64,000 bases of DNA from Cephalotus follicularis (taxonomy: Eukaryota; Streptophyta; Magnoliopsida; Oxalidales; Cephalotaceae), in assembly GCA_001972305.1 (NCBI GenBank), contig BDDD01000309.1, positions 310,001 through 374,000 on the forward strand, written 5' to 3'. The position numbers were made by a program, and so were the translations under genes. The notes under the pieces were generated by a model. That model saw only the letters and a program-made list of their open reading frames with translations, made no database searches and was not told the DNA's origin. This document shows positions 1-10,400 of the stretch, piece after piece (position 1 is the stretch's first letter; every line of letters starts with the position of its first letter).

Positions 1-503
1 AGCGTTGGAGCGCACTTGTGCCTCCTCTGCTCCTCTGGCATCCTCTTGAGGATCCACATTCATGGCCTGGTGCTCAAGGCGCACTCTTCTAGGATCGTTA
101 GGCTGATCCCGAGCAGTTGAGGACTCCGCCCGCTGAGATGCATTGATTTCAGGTCTCCTCCCCAGGGGAATATTATCCCCCGACCGCCTTGGGGGACGTT
201 CGTCTCCCTTCGGCGGGTTTTGCCTGGCACCTCGGGGGTGCCCCATCTCCACTGCTTGCTAACAAGGCCGCTTTGTCCTCTGCTATTTGCTTGGACAGGT
301 CTGGCCCGGGCCTGGTTGGCGAGGTTGGTCATCAACAGATCTCTGAGACGCTCCATCCCTTGGAGGAGCCGATCGAGCTGCTCCCCAGTGACGGGAGCTT
401 GTTCTTGGGCCACAACTTGGTCGGCTTCCAGGAGAGGATGTGGGACCTCCTGCTGTTAGCTGCCTGAGGCTCCAAACTGGTTGTTATTCTTTCTCGGAGG
501 CAT
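1..503 (-). pseudogene. Tat gag, amino-terminal part, broken
   Basis: The start codon at 503-501 begins MPPRKNNN, matching MPPKRNTS in A and MTPRKNAN in D. The frame meets TAA at 458-456 after 15 codons, and the recognisable gag sequence (MAQEQAPVTGEQLDRLLQ) resumes in another frame near 413, so there is at least one frameshift. This is the low-complexity amino-terminal region; the capsid-like domain would lie left of the window. Non-functional as it stands. Confidence 0.75.
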
Positions 504-529
504 GATTGTTGAAGGCTTTTCACCGCGTT

Positions 530-548
530 TCCCACAGACGGCGCCAAC
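530..548 (-). other. tRNA primer-binding site of element E
   Basis: Directly after the LTR end the minus strand reads TTGGCGCCGTCTGTGGG, the sequence next to the LTR in Tat-type elements. Elements A (5754) and D (54511) carry slightly altered versions. Confidence 0.85.
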
Positions 549-1465
549 TGTTGATGCAAAAAATCTTCCTTCAACAGTACCCTACGTGGAGGGCTTTTAT
601 TTGTTGAGGGAAACACTGGTTTAATGCTCCGAGATGAAGGTTGAGGATAACTGTGTGAATATTTTCCCTGTACAAAAGAGAAATCACGTTGAAGGTCCAG
701 GAGGTTGTTGTCCCGGGGACACTCCGATGCTCAAGTTAGGCTTTGCACAAAGGAAACAAGGTTCTTTGAGTGTAAAAATGGCTGACCTGAGATATATCTT
801 TGATTCTTGTATTTATAGTGCTGGTTTGTAACTGCCTGAGCGCGTAAATCGGAGGTAACTGCTGTGCCCCTAGGGAAATTCCGAGGATCTCGGGCATTTC
901 CCTTGATCTCCGCCTGATTTGGTGGGACTTACCCTATATGATGCTTATCGTATCTTTGCCTTCCATATTTGTAGAGATTGACTCCTGGAATATAGGCTGG
1001 ATTTGCGGCATCATGCAGAAGAGAAGGAGGAAGAAGATGAGGATGAGTGAGGTCCTCTGATCTCCTATCCGCTTCAAGGTCTTCAACGTCTGGAGTTTCT
1101 TCAGGAGCTTGATCCTGGGGCACTGGATCCTCTGCCATACTGCGGAGGAGGAGGTCTCATTTGATACAGCCGAAGAGGAGGTCCTCGGCACTGGTGCCGT
1201 GGGGGACATCCTCTGCCCTGTATCCAAGTAAGAGCTCCTCGGGAAGAGGAGGTCCTCGGCACTGGTGCCGTGGCGGACGTCCTCTGCCCTGCAAGAGCTT
1301 ATCGGCTCTGATGTTTGGAGAGGGTCTCATCGCTTGCTTCTCTGACGTGCTTTACTAAGCTTCTTCTGTCCAGTGTCTGTGTGGGCTTCAAACCCCCTGG
1401 ACGTTTGGCTACGTCCTCGGAGGACACGTGTCCTTCTTAGTATAAACAGATTTTTCCCCATATCA
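549..1465 (-). repeat. 5' LTR of element E (917 bp)
   Basis: The LTR is bounded by TG (1465) and CA (549) on the minus strand and followed directly by the primer-binding site. It is about 270 bp longer than the LTR of D. Part of the extra length is a 49-bp segment present twice, at 1172-1220 and 1243-1291, with a 71-bp period and only a few differences. Confidence 0.85.
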
Positions 1466-1793
1466 ATATATAACACTCAAATAATCCTAGTTTTTTTTAA
1501 ATGAAAATTCAAGCATAATTATATTATTTATGATCATAAATAATTTTTTTTTCCATATTTTTCATGTGTTATCACTTTTGATACTCAAACCAAGAATAAT
1601 ATCATTTAAATATTAAAAACAGGTAAAAGTATATGAACTATTCTATAAAACTAAAAATGAACTTTAAATAAAGTTAGAGTACATGAAAGTCAATAAAAAC
1701 TAAAATATAACATAAATTTTAATAAACTCATCATATATTTCCTATTAGTTGGACTGTAATTTCCTCACGTATATTACTCATAAATTGTATGTC
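1466..1793. other. AT-rich spacer, nothing recognised
   Basis: About 330 bp of AT-rich sequence between the E LTR and the PIF transposase remnant. I see no reading frame, inverted repeat or LTR end. Confidence 0.5.
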
Positions 1794-2230
1794 TCATGCA
1801 CCCCAATGTATTCCTGTTGTTGCAAACTCAACATCTTCTTCTTGCCCCACTTGATCCGTTACCATCTGTGATTCTTCGTATTGGGCGAACAACTCATCAT
1901 TTATCTTTTCCTTCCTTATAAAGTTGTTAACGACAAAACAAGCAATAACTACATTCTCTGCACATTAAAAGGGTAAGGAGCCATCTTATCCAATATTAAA
2001 AATCTTGCCTTTAACACACCATAAGCACTCTCAATTACATTTCTAAGCTTGGCATGAGCATGGTTAAACTTTTCCTCTTTAGTCATAGCACGCCTACGAC
2101 GAAAATCTCCTAACCAATACCTTACATTGCGATATGGTGCCATGAATTCTTGAGTATCTGTATACGCAGCATCGCAAAGATAACATTTATATGTAATTAT
2201 CACCACAAAATAAATAAAAGTAAGTAACAA
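1794..2230 (-). pseudogene. PIF/Harbinger-type transposase, carboxy-terminal fragment
   Basis: The minus-strand frame contains FMAPYRNVRYWLGDFRRR, KFNHAHAKLRNVIESAYG and VLKARF, characteristic of the plant DDE_Tnp_4 (HARBI1-like) transposase carboxy half. The frame stops after NVQRM near 1949. It resumes in another frame with VVIACFVVNNFIRKEK and ends at a TGA at 1796-1794, so a small indel separates the two parts. The amino-terminal half with the first catalytic aspartates is absent. No terminal inverted repeats or TTA/TAA duplication were found, so this is a dead fragment. Confidence 0.8.
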
Positions 2231-2392
2231 TTAATACCTAACTTAATTCTAAATAAAATCAAATAATAAGTCTTAATTCTAAATAAAATAACAATGAGCC
2301 AAATTCTTACGAGATTTAAGGCGAAGTAAAAATAAATCAAAATAATATTTTTTTTTCTATAAAATTAGAATAAACACGAATATGCATTGACA

Positions 2393-2494
2393 GGTCAGTT
2401 GATAACAAAATCAAAATCAGATGTTTACAATTTTGGAGTGGTGTTTTTGGAGATCATTAAAGGAAGAAGAGTTATAGACACATCAAGAACAAAA
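2393..2494 (+). pseudogene. Receptor-like cytoplasmic kinase exon fragment
   Basis: A short plus-strand frame reads [20 protein letters not shown] followed by RRVID. This matches kinase subdomain IX (usually [19 protein letters not shown]) of plant PBS1/CDL1-like cytoplasmic kinases. Only about 33 codons are recognisable and no other kinase subdomain was seen nearby. It is either a fragment captured by a transposon or the remains of a degraded gene copy. Confidence 0.6.
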
Positions 2495-2861
2495 AAAAAA
2501 AAAGGAAATACATCCCTTTTGAATACTTGCAAAGCTTGTTCACGGGTGGAGTAGGCGTGGAGGTGAGGGAGGTGATGAGAGATATCGGCAGCGAAATGTT
2601 ATGGGTTTTGATGAATGAAAAACAAAGTGAGAAGCGTAATTGAGGGAAATCCTTCTGAATATTAGGTTTGGTATTTCAAAAAATGTATGAGGGTAATTTT
2701 GTCTCTAAATTCATTAAGTGATGTTCTTACTGCTTCAGTGAGGAGGACTGTTCTCTTTTTTATAATAAGAGCTTAAAAAAAAATATAAACAAAATACATA
2801 TTATTTTTGAATCTAGTTCAATAAGATTAAGAGCTCTAATAAGAGCAAACAAATACAGTCT
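2495..2861. other. Spacer, nothing recognised
   Basis: AT-rich sequence between the kinase fragment and the MITE. I see no gene or repeat boundary in it. Confidence 0.45.
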
Positions 2862-2872
2862 AAGTTTTATAA

Positions 2873-3024
2873 ATAATGCTATAGACAGCAACTAAAAAAA
2901 ACAACGGAAAGTAACTGTTGAGATTATGACATATCACACTTTTTAATTTAACTCTTCTATAGTTTCACTTCTTTTGTTATGACACATCAGCAGTTGCATG
3001 TAATTGTTGTTCATAACATTACTC
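2873..3024. mobile_element. 152-bp MITE, Mutator-like, 11-bp target duplication
   Basis: The left end ATAATGCTATAGACAGCAAC and the reverse complement of the right end (GAGTAATGTTATGAACAACA) form imperfect terminal inverted repeats. The flanks are identical: AAGTTTTATAA at 2862-2872 and again at 3025-3035. A duplication of 9-11 bp points to a Mutator-like (MULE) family. There is no coding capacity. Confidence 0.75.
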
Positions 3025-3035
3025 AAGTTTTATAA

Positions 3036-3690
3036 AATCAATTGATCTATTGCTTGGCTATATGATAATCCTTGCCACGTACATCGATCACCCTGTAAAT
3101 TGCTCTTGACTCAATTGAAGATTTCTCATAGATGTTCTGTTTGTTATTTCCCACTGATATAAAGATGACATGATCAGCAACTGTAAGAATTATTTATGTT
3201 AAAATCCAGAAAAAGAGAATAACCAACGTCAAAATATATTGGCAAGTAATGGGGTAGACATATTAGGGCAATTAGAATAATATAATAAAAGTTAGTAATG
3301 CTAGTAATTATCAGGGCAAAATATATTGACAAGTAATACATGTTAGTATGAAAAAATCATTAAATTGTTAGTAAGTTTATCACTATTGATAATATAGATG
3401 TACAATTTCTAACACATCCGTAATTGACACTCTTGTAAACCTGAAGTTATAATTATTTTTTCTTTATATATTTTGTGGTTCATCGTTTATACTTGTACGT
3501 ACCGAGAGTTTTGAATGGATGTGGTTCATCGTCCTATTAGCTTGAATATTAATTGGATAATCATTTCATTTTTTAGTTTATCAGCAAAAAGGATTCATAT
3601 TCCTATTATCCGATAAGGTTATATATATTTAATAACACGCAATAAACTAGGATAACTAATTCTACTAGTATACGGTTTATCAGATTTTGA
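3036..3690. other. AT-rich upstream region of the RBR gene
   Basis: No reading frame or repeat end was recognised. It is presumably the distal promoter of the downstream gene, but I cannot point to specific sites other than the TATA sequence at 3691. Confidence 0.4.
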
Positions 3691-3700
3691 TATATATAAA
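3691..3700 (+). promoter_or_regulatory. Candidate TATA box of the RBR ligase gene
   Basis: TATATATAAA lies 71 bp upstream of the ATG at 3771, a plausible distance for a short 5' leader. Two out-of-frame ATGs (about 3733 and 3751) would lie in that leader. In such AT-rich DNA a chance match is possible. Confidence 0.4.
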
Positions 3701-3770
3701 TCATATTAAAAAGCTAATAGGACTCCCTATGTATGTTTCCTAGTGACCAAATGCCCTACAAGACAGAGAT

Positions 3771-4985
3771 ATGGGAAACGCACCACAAAAACAACCACAA
3801 GAGAAACAAGAAGAAGAACTTTGTGAAATATGTATGGAGCCCATGTTATCAAAATTGAGATTCAAAAACAGCAACAAATGTTGTCATCCTTTTTGCATGG
3901 ACTGCATTGCAAAATACATAAATGCAACGCTAGAAGATAACCTTGCCAAAATCCAATGTCCAGCCTTGAAATGTGAAGAGCTACTAGATCCTTTCTCATG
4001 CAAGCCTATAATCTCAACAAAATTATTCGATAAATGGTGTGATATTCTTCGTGATTCAGCTCTTCAAGGGATTCAAAAATGCTACTGCCCTTATCGAGAT
4101 TGCTCGATTTTGATATTGAATGAGTGTGGGGATGTCTTGAAGAGATCACAGTGTCCCAACTGTAAAAGGTTGTTTTGTTTTGAGTGTAAGATGCAATGGC
4201 ATACAGGCTATGGATGTGGAGAGATGAAGGAGATGACAGATAGGAATGATATTTTGTTTGCAGAGCTTGTGGAGACCAAGAGATGGACCAGGTGTTTTCA
4301 TTGTGGTCATGCTGTTGAGCTTGTAGAAGGTTGCAGTCTTGTTAGATGCAGGTTCTCTCTCACACAGATTAATAATAAGTAAATATAACTGTTGAATTTT
4401 TATAATTTATTTATATAGATCATTTATATAAATTTTTAAGTCAATTAAAATCTACAGATGATCTGTTTATATATGATAATTTAAATGATATATAATTTTT
4501 CCTTAGGTTTTAATTATTATACGTAAATATAATAGTTAAAAATATTCAATATGTTTTAAATTAGAAATATATGATTAACGTAGTTTGATATTGAAATTTC
4601 ACTATTTAATATATACAATATAAATTATATATTGTTCATATGTCACATTCATTGTGCGCTAAAGTTCGATTAGAGTCTTGTATACAAAAGGCATAGATTA
4701 CTCATGCCCAACAAAGAAAGTATGTAAAAACAAAAATACTTGGAGTCGCTTTCAATTAAACTTTGGTTATAAGCACAAGAATATATATTGAATTTTGAAT
4801 CTTCATTTAATTTTGAATGCAGATGTGGGAATAAATTTTGCCATCGTTGTGGAGGAAATTCACATTTGGAATGTGTGAATAGCGTTGAAAGACGGTGGCT
4901 ATGGGCTTCATTTTTTTTGTTTCTAATCAATGTAACCATAATTTTACATGTAATCCTCACTTACAAATTGAAGCCCTTTCTTTAA
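3771..4985 (+). CDS. RBR-type E3 ubiquitin ligase with carboxy-terminal membrane segment (2 exons)
   Basis: The exons are 3771-4351 and 4823-4985. The 471-bp intron has donor CAG/GTTCTC and acceptor AATGCAG/A, and splicing restores RING2 exactly (RCRCGNKFCHRCGG). The product is about 247 residues. RING1 has CEIC, CCHPFCMDC and CPALKC (about residues 18-68). The IBR has CYCPYRDC, CPNCKRLFCFEC and CGEM. RING2 has CFHCGHAVELVEGC, whose last Cys is the expected catalytic residue forming the ubiquitin thioester. RBR ligases pass ubiquitin from an E2 through this Cys to substrate. The last about 30 residues are a hydrophobic helix (WLWASFFLFLINVTIILHVI), suggesting membrane anchoring as in RNF144-like members. 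No stop or frameshift is seen. It is convergent with the RPB8 remnant at 35781 once element A is removed. Substrate unknown. Confidence 0.85.
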
Positions 4986-5256
4986 TTGTGATTTTCCTAT
5001 TTTGTTGATTAGGTACCAATTTATTTTTAATTTTTTACTTATGTAGTTTAGTTATATCCAAAATTTTAATTTATGTTCATATTTCATTGGGTTATTAATC
5101 TGGACTTTTTTTCGTTTCATTGTTTTTAACCCATTTTCATCTTTTAGTCCTTGCGTCCACCTCCTAGCATTCATCTAGTCCTGTTAATATTGTTTGTCTT
5201 GTTAAACTTTGAACTTATGTCCTATCAATCATATAAATTATATTGATTTAGCTTAT

Positions 5257-5753
5257 TGATATGAGAAATTTTCTATCAAAAACAGAACCGTCACGTATCT
5301 TCTCAAAAAACAAGACAAGTGTTTTTTGGAGCCACAGACACATGGTCGGGATATTTAAAATGTGAAAAGATAACGCACAGCATAACGTTCCGACCCTAAA
5401 TAAGGGAATGTCGATGTACCCAGCCGTTTCCTAGGGGTACAATAATCATCTCCGTAATACAAGATAAGACAGTTACAACAAGATCCTATAAATATCACAA
5501 AAAAACACTTTACACCAGTCAGTTAATTCTAGACTAACAAAATCTTATTGTTGTCTTTTCTGCCATTACTAACTTAAGCATCGGAGAGTCCCCGGAAGTA
5601 ATACCTCCTGAATCTTTGTTTAGTTTACTTTCTGTGTGCAAGGAGGACCACCAAACATCATTTAAACACATTTCTTGAATTCATGGCGTTTCATTGAACA
5701 AATAAAACCTCTGCACGTAGGAGACTGTTTTGGTGTTGATTTTAACATCAACA
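5257..5753 (+). repeat. 5' LTR of element A (497 bp)
   Basis: Starts TGATATGAGAAATTTTC and ends ACATCAACA. A TATA-like CCTATAAATATC lies near 5486. It aligns along its whole length with the 3' LTR at 34890. Confidence 0.92.
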
Positions 5754-5772
5754 TTTGATGCCGTCTGTGGGA
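5754..5772 (+). other. Primer-binding site of element A
   Basis: TTTGATGCCGTCTGTGGG follows the LTR directly. It is a mutated form of the TTGGCGCCGTCTGTGGG seen in element E. Confidence 0.8.
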
Positions 5773-5810
5773 AACGCAACAAAAAGTTTTCAACAAAAAA
5801 CCATTTAATC

Positions 5811-7127
5811 ATGCCTCCGAAGAGAAACACTAGCTCTGCAGCCGCAGACAGCCAAGCTCCTGCTGACAATCAAGCGCCTGCTGCCGTTCAGGCTCCAGAG
5901 CAAGTTCCCATCACTGGCGAGCAATTTACTCAGTTGCTCCAGGAAATGGGGCGTCTTACCACGTTGCTGGCAAACAACTTGGCCAGCCAAAATCAGGCTG
6001 GGCCGAGTAGGCTAGCCATCCAAGATCAGGCTGGTCCGAGCAAGACAGCTACAGAAGTTCAACAGCCCCAAGGGGCCAGGAGAAACCCGCCGAGGAGAGC
6101 CATGCGTCCTCCAAGGTGGTCAGAGATTGATACATCTCTGAGGAGGAGAACAGAGATCGATACATTTCTAAAGGCGGAATCTTTAAGTGTAAGGGATTAC
6201 AGTTATGATCCCCAACAAGACCTTCCAGAGCAGGATGCGATGGAAGAGGATTGTGCAGCGGAGGAGGAGGAGACTCGAGCATGTGCTTACGCTTCTCGTA
6301 GGACAGGAACTCGACAGAGGAGTAGGTCAGACCACTCAGTCAGACTTGCAATGGGTACATCGCGAGTTTCTAGTCGGATCAGGAACATTGACGATGTGGA
6401 ACAGGCCATGAACATAAGGTTTGCTGAGATGGAGAAGAGGCTCAAAGGAGCCAAGCAGGCGAAGGGGTACTTGTTCGAGGTGCGAAACATCAACTGTACC
6501 CCATTCACACCAGATATAATGAGGGAGCGAATCCCAAGAGGATTCCGGTTCTCGAATCTCAAGGAGTATGACGGGCCCACCGACCCTATCCAACATATGC
6601 ACTACTACACACAAATCATGTTGGTTCATCAAGCTTCGGATGTTGTGCTTTGCCGAGGATTCTCAGCAACTCTGACAAGCGCAGCCCAGGCGTGGTACTC
6701 CACGCTACCTCAAAATACAGTGGCGAACTTCGAGCAGTTTACGAAACTGTTCGTTACCAAATTTCTCAACAGAACCACGCCGAGGAGGAACTCAAACCAT
6801 CTAATTAACGTGGTGCAGGGGAAGGATGAATCCCTCAGGGACTACCTCACCATATTCAACAGGGAGTCTCTAATGATTAAAGACTTGGAGCCATGTTTTG
6901 CGTTGGCAGCTTTGAACAGTGGGTTAAAAGACAACTCACCATTTACTTTTTCCCTAATGAAGAAGCTTGTTATGTATATGGCAGACCTGCTGATAAGAAC
7001 AGAGAAGTATGTGAATGTAGAGGAGGCGATGGCAGCTCAGAAGCAAAAGACTTCCTGGTCGGGTCATTACGTGGAGAAAGAGGAGCACTCACAAAGTGCT
7101 CCAGGGAAGAAACAGAAGAGAAAATAG
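5811..7127 (+). pseudogene. Element A gag (capsid-like region open)
   Basis: The ATG at 5811 (MPPKRNTSS) matches the gag starts of D and E, so I prefer it to the upstream in-frame ATG inside the LTR at 5730. The 438-codon frame has an Ala/Gln/Pro-rich amino end and a basic and acidic middle. From about residue 240 it has a Retrotrans_gag-type capsid domain (EYDGPTDPIQHMHYYTQIML, AAQAWYSTLPQNTV, LRDYLTIFNRESL). The frame ends early at TAG 7125-7127, before the cysteine/histidine region, which follows in other frames. Gag would form the particle and package the RNA. Confidence 0.8.
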
Positions 7128-8099
7128 AGTTCAGAGCTTACCAAAGATGACCTCAGGCACAAACTCTCCAGGAGAGAGGAGTCACCGAAAAGTGGAACCA
7201 CAATCCCCAACTATAACAACTTCGCCCCTCTCTTGGAGACGCGGACCAGGATACTGACGGTGGAGAAGGACAAAGTCTTATCCAGTGGCAAGTCCCTTTG
7301 AGATCCCCAGAAGAGAAGAGGGACTCTGACAAATATTGCCGGTACCGTCGTGATTATAGGCATGATAAGGAAGAGTGCAGACACTTGAAAAACCAAATAG
7401 AGTACCTGATCCGCAAAGGTCATATAAGGAAATATATATGTTGACAAAGATGCTCCATAGAAAAGAAGGGAGCGCAGAGAAGAATCTCTGCAATAAGAAG
7501 AGGAGCAGCAGCCCAGGGGTGTGATACACACCATCTCTAGAGGGGTCTCGTCTGGTAGAGACCATAGCAGGGCTCGAAAAGCCTATGCTAGACAGACCTT
7601 TGCTGTGCAACAATACACGCATAGCAAAAGGTTGAAGTCAAGTGGAGAAGAGGAGGTAATATCCTTCTCAGAGGCGGATTACGAGGGAGTACGTCTCCCT
7701 CATGACGATATAGTGGTAATGACTCTTCTAGTGGAGTTATTCACTATGAAGATGATCCTCATTGATAGTGGGAGCTCAGCGAACATCCTCTATAAGCATG
7801 CATTTGCTCAGTTGAGGATCTCGGTAGACCAGCTAAAGCCTGTCAAGACTCCTTTAGTGGGTTTCGCAGGAGAGATGGTCCATCCATTGGGATCCATCGA
7901 CTTGCATGTTGTTGCAGGCACGGCCCCATGCCAAACCCAAGTACATATGACATTTCTGGCGATTGATACACCAAGCCCGTACAATGCTATAATTGGGCGG
8001 CCAGGATTGAACAAAATGGAGGCAATAGTGTCAACTAGGCATCTATTGGTAAAATTTCTGACCATGTTTGGTGTGGGAGAAGTCCAAGGAGACCAGTAG
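7128..8099 (+). pseudogene. Element A gag end and aspartic protease
   Basis: At 7128-7457 the remnant of the RNA-binding region is broken by frameshifts (the intact D version reads KYCRYHCDHGHDTEECRQ). An in-frame TAG at 7458-7460 matches a TAG at the same place in D. The protease follows. Its frame 7521-8099 contains the active-site ILIDSGSSANILYKHAF, the flap-side VGFAGEMVHPLGSIDLHVV and the terminal [18 protein letters not shown]. The protease itself is open but the frame stops at TAG 8097-8099. Confidence 0.75.
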
Positions 8100-8168
8100 G
8101 TGGCCAGCTAGTGTTACCAAACTTCCATAAAAGTCAAGGGGAAGGGAAAATCCCTTTCCACAGCTAAC

Positions 8169-8638
8169 GTGGAGCTCAGAGGAGAAGTGGAGCCCGAGCG
8201 ACCACAGCCCATAGAGGATATCATGCAGGTGCCTCTGGAGGAAGGCAATGCAGAGAAGGTATTCCAGGTTGGTTCACAGCTTGGAGAGGTGGAGAAAGAG
8301 GAACTAATAATGTTCCTCAGAAATAGCAGAGATGTGTTCGCCTGGTCGGCAAAGGAGGTCCCAGGGATCAGCCTAGAGGTGATGGTGCACAAGCTAAGTG
8401 TAGATCCAATGTGACCTCCGATCAGGCAGAATAAGAGAAACTTCGCGCCTGAGAGGCAACAGGTGATAGCAGATGAAGTAGGTAAGCTATTACAAGCGGG
8501 GTTCATAAGGGAAGTACAATATTCTGACTGGCTGGCGAACCCGGTCCTAGTCAAGATAGCAAATGGCAAATGGAGGATGTGCATAGACTTCACAAACCTC
8601 AAAAAAGCTTGTCCAAAAGACCACTTCCCCCTTCCTAT
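8169..8638 (+). pseudogene. Element A reverse transcriptase, amino-terminal part
   Basis: Frames 8169-8414 and 8463-8638 match D: VFAWSAKEVPGISLEVMVHK, then [19 protein letters not shown] and [20 protein letters not shown]. There is a TGA at 8412-8414 within the region. The coding sequence is cut just after the PKDHFPLP block by element C and resumes at 27457. About 95 bp, including the YSGYNQI segment seen in D, are missing at the join. Confidence 0.8.
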
Positions 8639-8697
8639 ATATATATATATATAGGGCCTATATAAAGAAGCCTTTAAATTGCAAACCTAGTTTATCC

Positions 8698-8724
8698 ACT
8701 ACTCTGTCAAAATCAGAGTAGTGA
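8698..8724. repeat. Perfect 10-bp stem-loop at the truncated edge of element C
   Basis: CACTACTCTG, seven bases, then CAGAGTAGTG form a perfect hairpin about 60 bp inside the element C boundary. Its role is unknown; it may be a chance palindrome or part of a small separate insertion between A and C. Confidence 0.5.
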
Positions 8725-9964
8725 CACTGGACATCCACTATATATATATTAAAAAAACAGAATCACGGGTGCATAAAGCGCTCGTGTAAAGAAAGAGAGG
8801 GCAGTGAGAATGGAGAGCGGGAGACAGAGAGAGTGACAGAGAGTGTGGGCGAGAGTGATGCTGGACACAAGGCGCCGGACCGGCAACCGGGAAGAGTGAG
8901 AGATGGAGAACTCCAGTGCAAGGTATTCTTTCCCTTCTTCTCCCTTTATCTTCTCTTTCTCTCTATTTCCATCTCTACCGTGCGTTCCACTGCAGGAAAT
9001 CATCACGGTTGGAGCGGGTTTTCATTGTGAAGACTAGCTCTTCCCCTTTTGATGGTTGTTGAGGCGATTTCCGATCGAAGTCGGCTGGATTGTGAAGACT
9101 GAGTCAACCCAGGTGAAGCCTGTGGCATGGCATTTCACGCCGAGTCACGGTGAGTTTCAGTTACCAATGGGTTGATCGAAGATTTTTAATGCTGGTTATG
9201 GCGTGACCGGAGCTAGACGAACTGGTTGGAGCTCCGGCGAGGTGAACCCACACCAAGTCTCGGCGAGTTACGGGTAGAGACGCCTAGAGCCGAATATTTT
9301 GCGACACTTTTGTGAAGCGGCAGGAATTGTGGATGGCCGACGAGTCAACTCAGTGAGTTGAACTCACTGCCAGCTATGACAGCGCGTTCTGGGCTGAGTC
9401 ATGGCGCGTTTCCGGCAGCATTGTGTAGATCGGCCAATTTGGAGCCTGTTGGTGGCTCGATCGGAGCTCCGGTGGTGACAGTGTTTGTTTCCTGTGCGTA
9501 AAGTGTAACAAAAACGTAATGTGCATGCAGTGTAAAGAGGCTAGCGCGTGATAGTTGTTGCAACGATGCTAAGAGGGCAGTTTGCGCAAGAAGAGCTCTG
9601 TTCTTGTGACGGTAAGTGGAACCGAAGGAAGCACCAAATTCGGTTCTGCAGCAAATGGAAATGAACGGTAGTAGAATCTGCAAGTTCAACAATTAAGGTA
9701 GGTTATACTATCTGCTTGCATTCATGCATTTGAATGGATTGTTTTTGTTATGGATTGATGAGTGTATAAATGTATTGGGTATTGTATATATGCATAATGG
9801 GCTGAATGGAGAATTGAGAGGAGTTGATCTTCTACTCTCTCTCAATTCAAGGGTTATGGAAAATGGATTATGAATTGTTTCTACTGCAATTGAAAGTAAT
9901 TTTATGGATTTTGAACATGGTTTCTACTGAATTGCAAACTGTTTCCAAAATTTCTATTTCCATT

Positions 9965-10140
9965 AAAACCGTCGACGCTTTATGCTTTCAAAACTAAACC
10001 CGTCGACGTTTTACGCTTTTAATACTAACCCGTCGTCGCTTTGCGTTCTTTACTTTTAAACCAGCGACGCTTAATATTAAGCGTTGACGCCCAACACATA
10101 TAGTCGATGCTTAGGTGCTAAGCGTCGATGCCTAATGCGT
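9965..10140. repeat. TCGACG palindrome cluster in element C
   Basis: Repeated GTCGACGCTTT, GTCGACGTTTT, GTCGTCGCTTT, AAGCGTTGACG and AAGCGTCGATG words occur in both orientations within about 175 bp. They resemble the GACRTCGAYGTC clusters in other LTRs of this window but with an AAGC/GCTT rim. Confidence 0.6.
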
Positions 10141-10344
10141 TTTATATAGTTTTCGATTTCAAACAGTTTTCTCCCCAAACAGATTCCATAGGAAGTTTCC
10201 ATAAGGCCTTGTATCCTATGGAAATCCTCTTTTGACAATTTTAATCTTCAAATCGATTTTAAAATGGATCTTCAAAGAGAAGTTAATGAAAGGGTTTTCA
10301 ATATTCAAATGGATTTGAAATGGTTTTCAATGAATGGTTAGGAT

Positions 10345-10400
10345 AGCTCAGTTGGGAATCTGGACGCGGATATCCTAGTCGAACTTCCTCTCCACTGTTT
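10345..10400 (+). other. tRNA-like A-box sequence
   Basis: GGATAGCTCAGTTGGGAA resembles a tRNA 5' end with a Pol III A box. A weak B-box-like AGTCGAACTTCC lies about 30 bp on. I cannot fold it into a tRNA, so it is at most a tRNA-derived relic. Confidence 0.2.

Larger units (their letters stand above)
1..1465 (-). mobile_element. Partial Ty3/gypsy Tat retrotransposon (element E), 5' end only
   Basis: Read on the minus strand this is a 5' LTR (1465 down to 549), a primer-binding site (548-530) and the start of gag running off the left edge. The LTR begins TGATATGGGGAAAAATC and ends CATCAACA, the same termini as element D at 53864, and the primer site reads TTGGCGCCGTCTGTGGG. These features and the gag segment VTGEQLDRLLQGMERL, matching VTGEQLNCLLQGVECI in D, place it in the Tat lineage. 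Its 3' half lies outside the window, so the target duplication cannot be checked. Confidence 0.88.

Noticed and set aside
10345-10400. A tRNA gene
   Set aside because: Only the A-box part fits; I could not build acceptor, anticodon and T arms.
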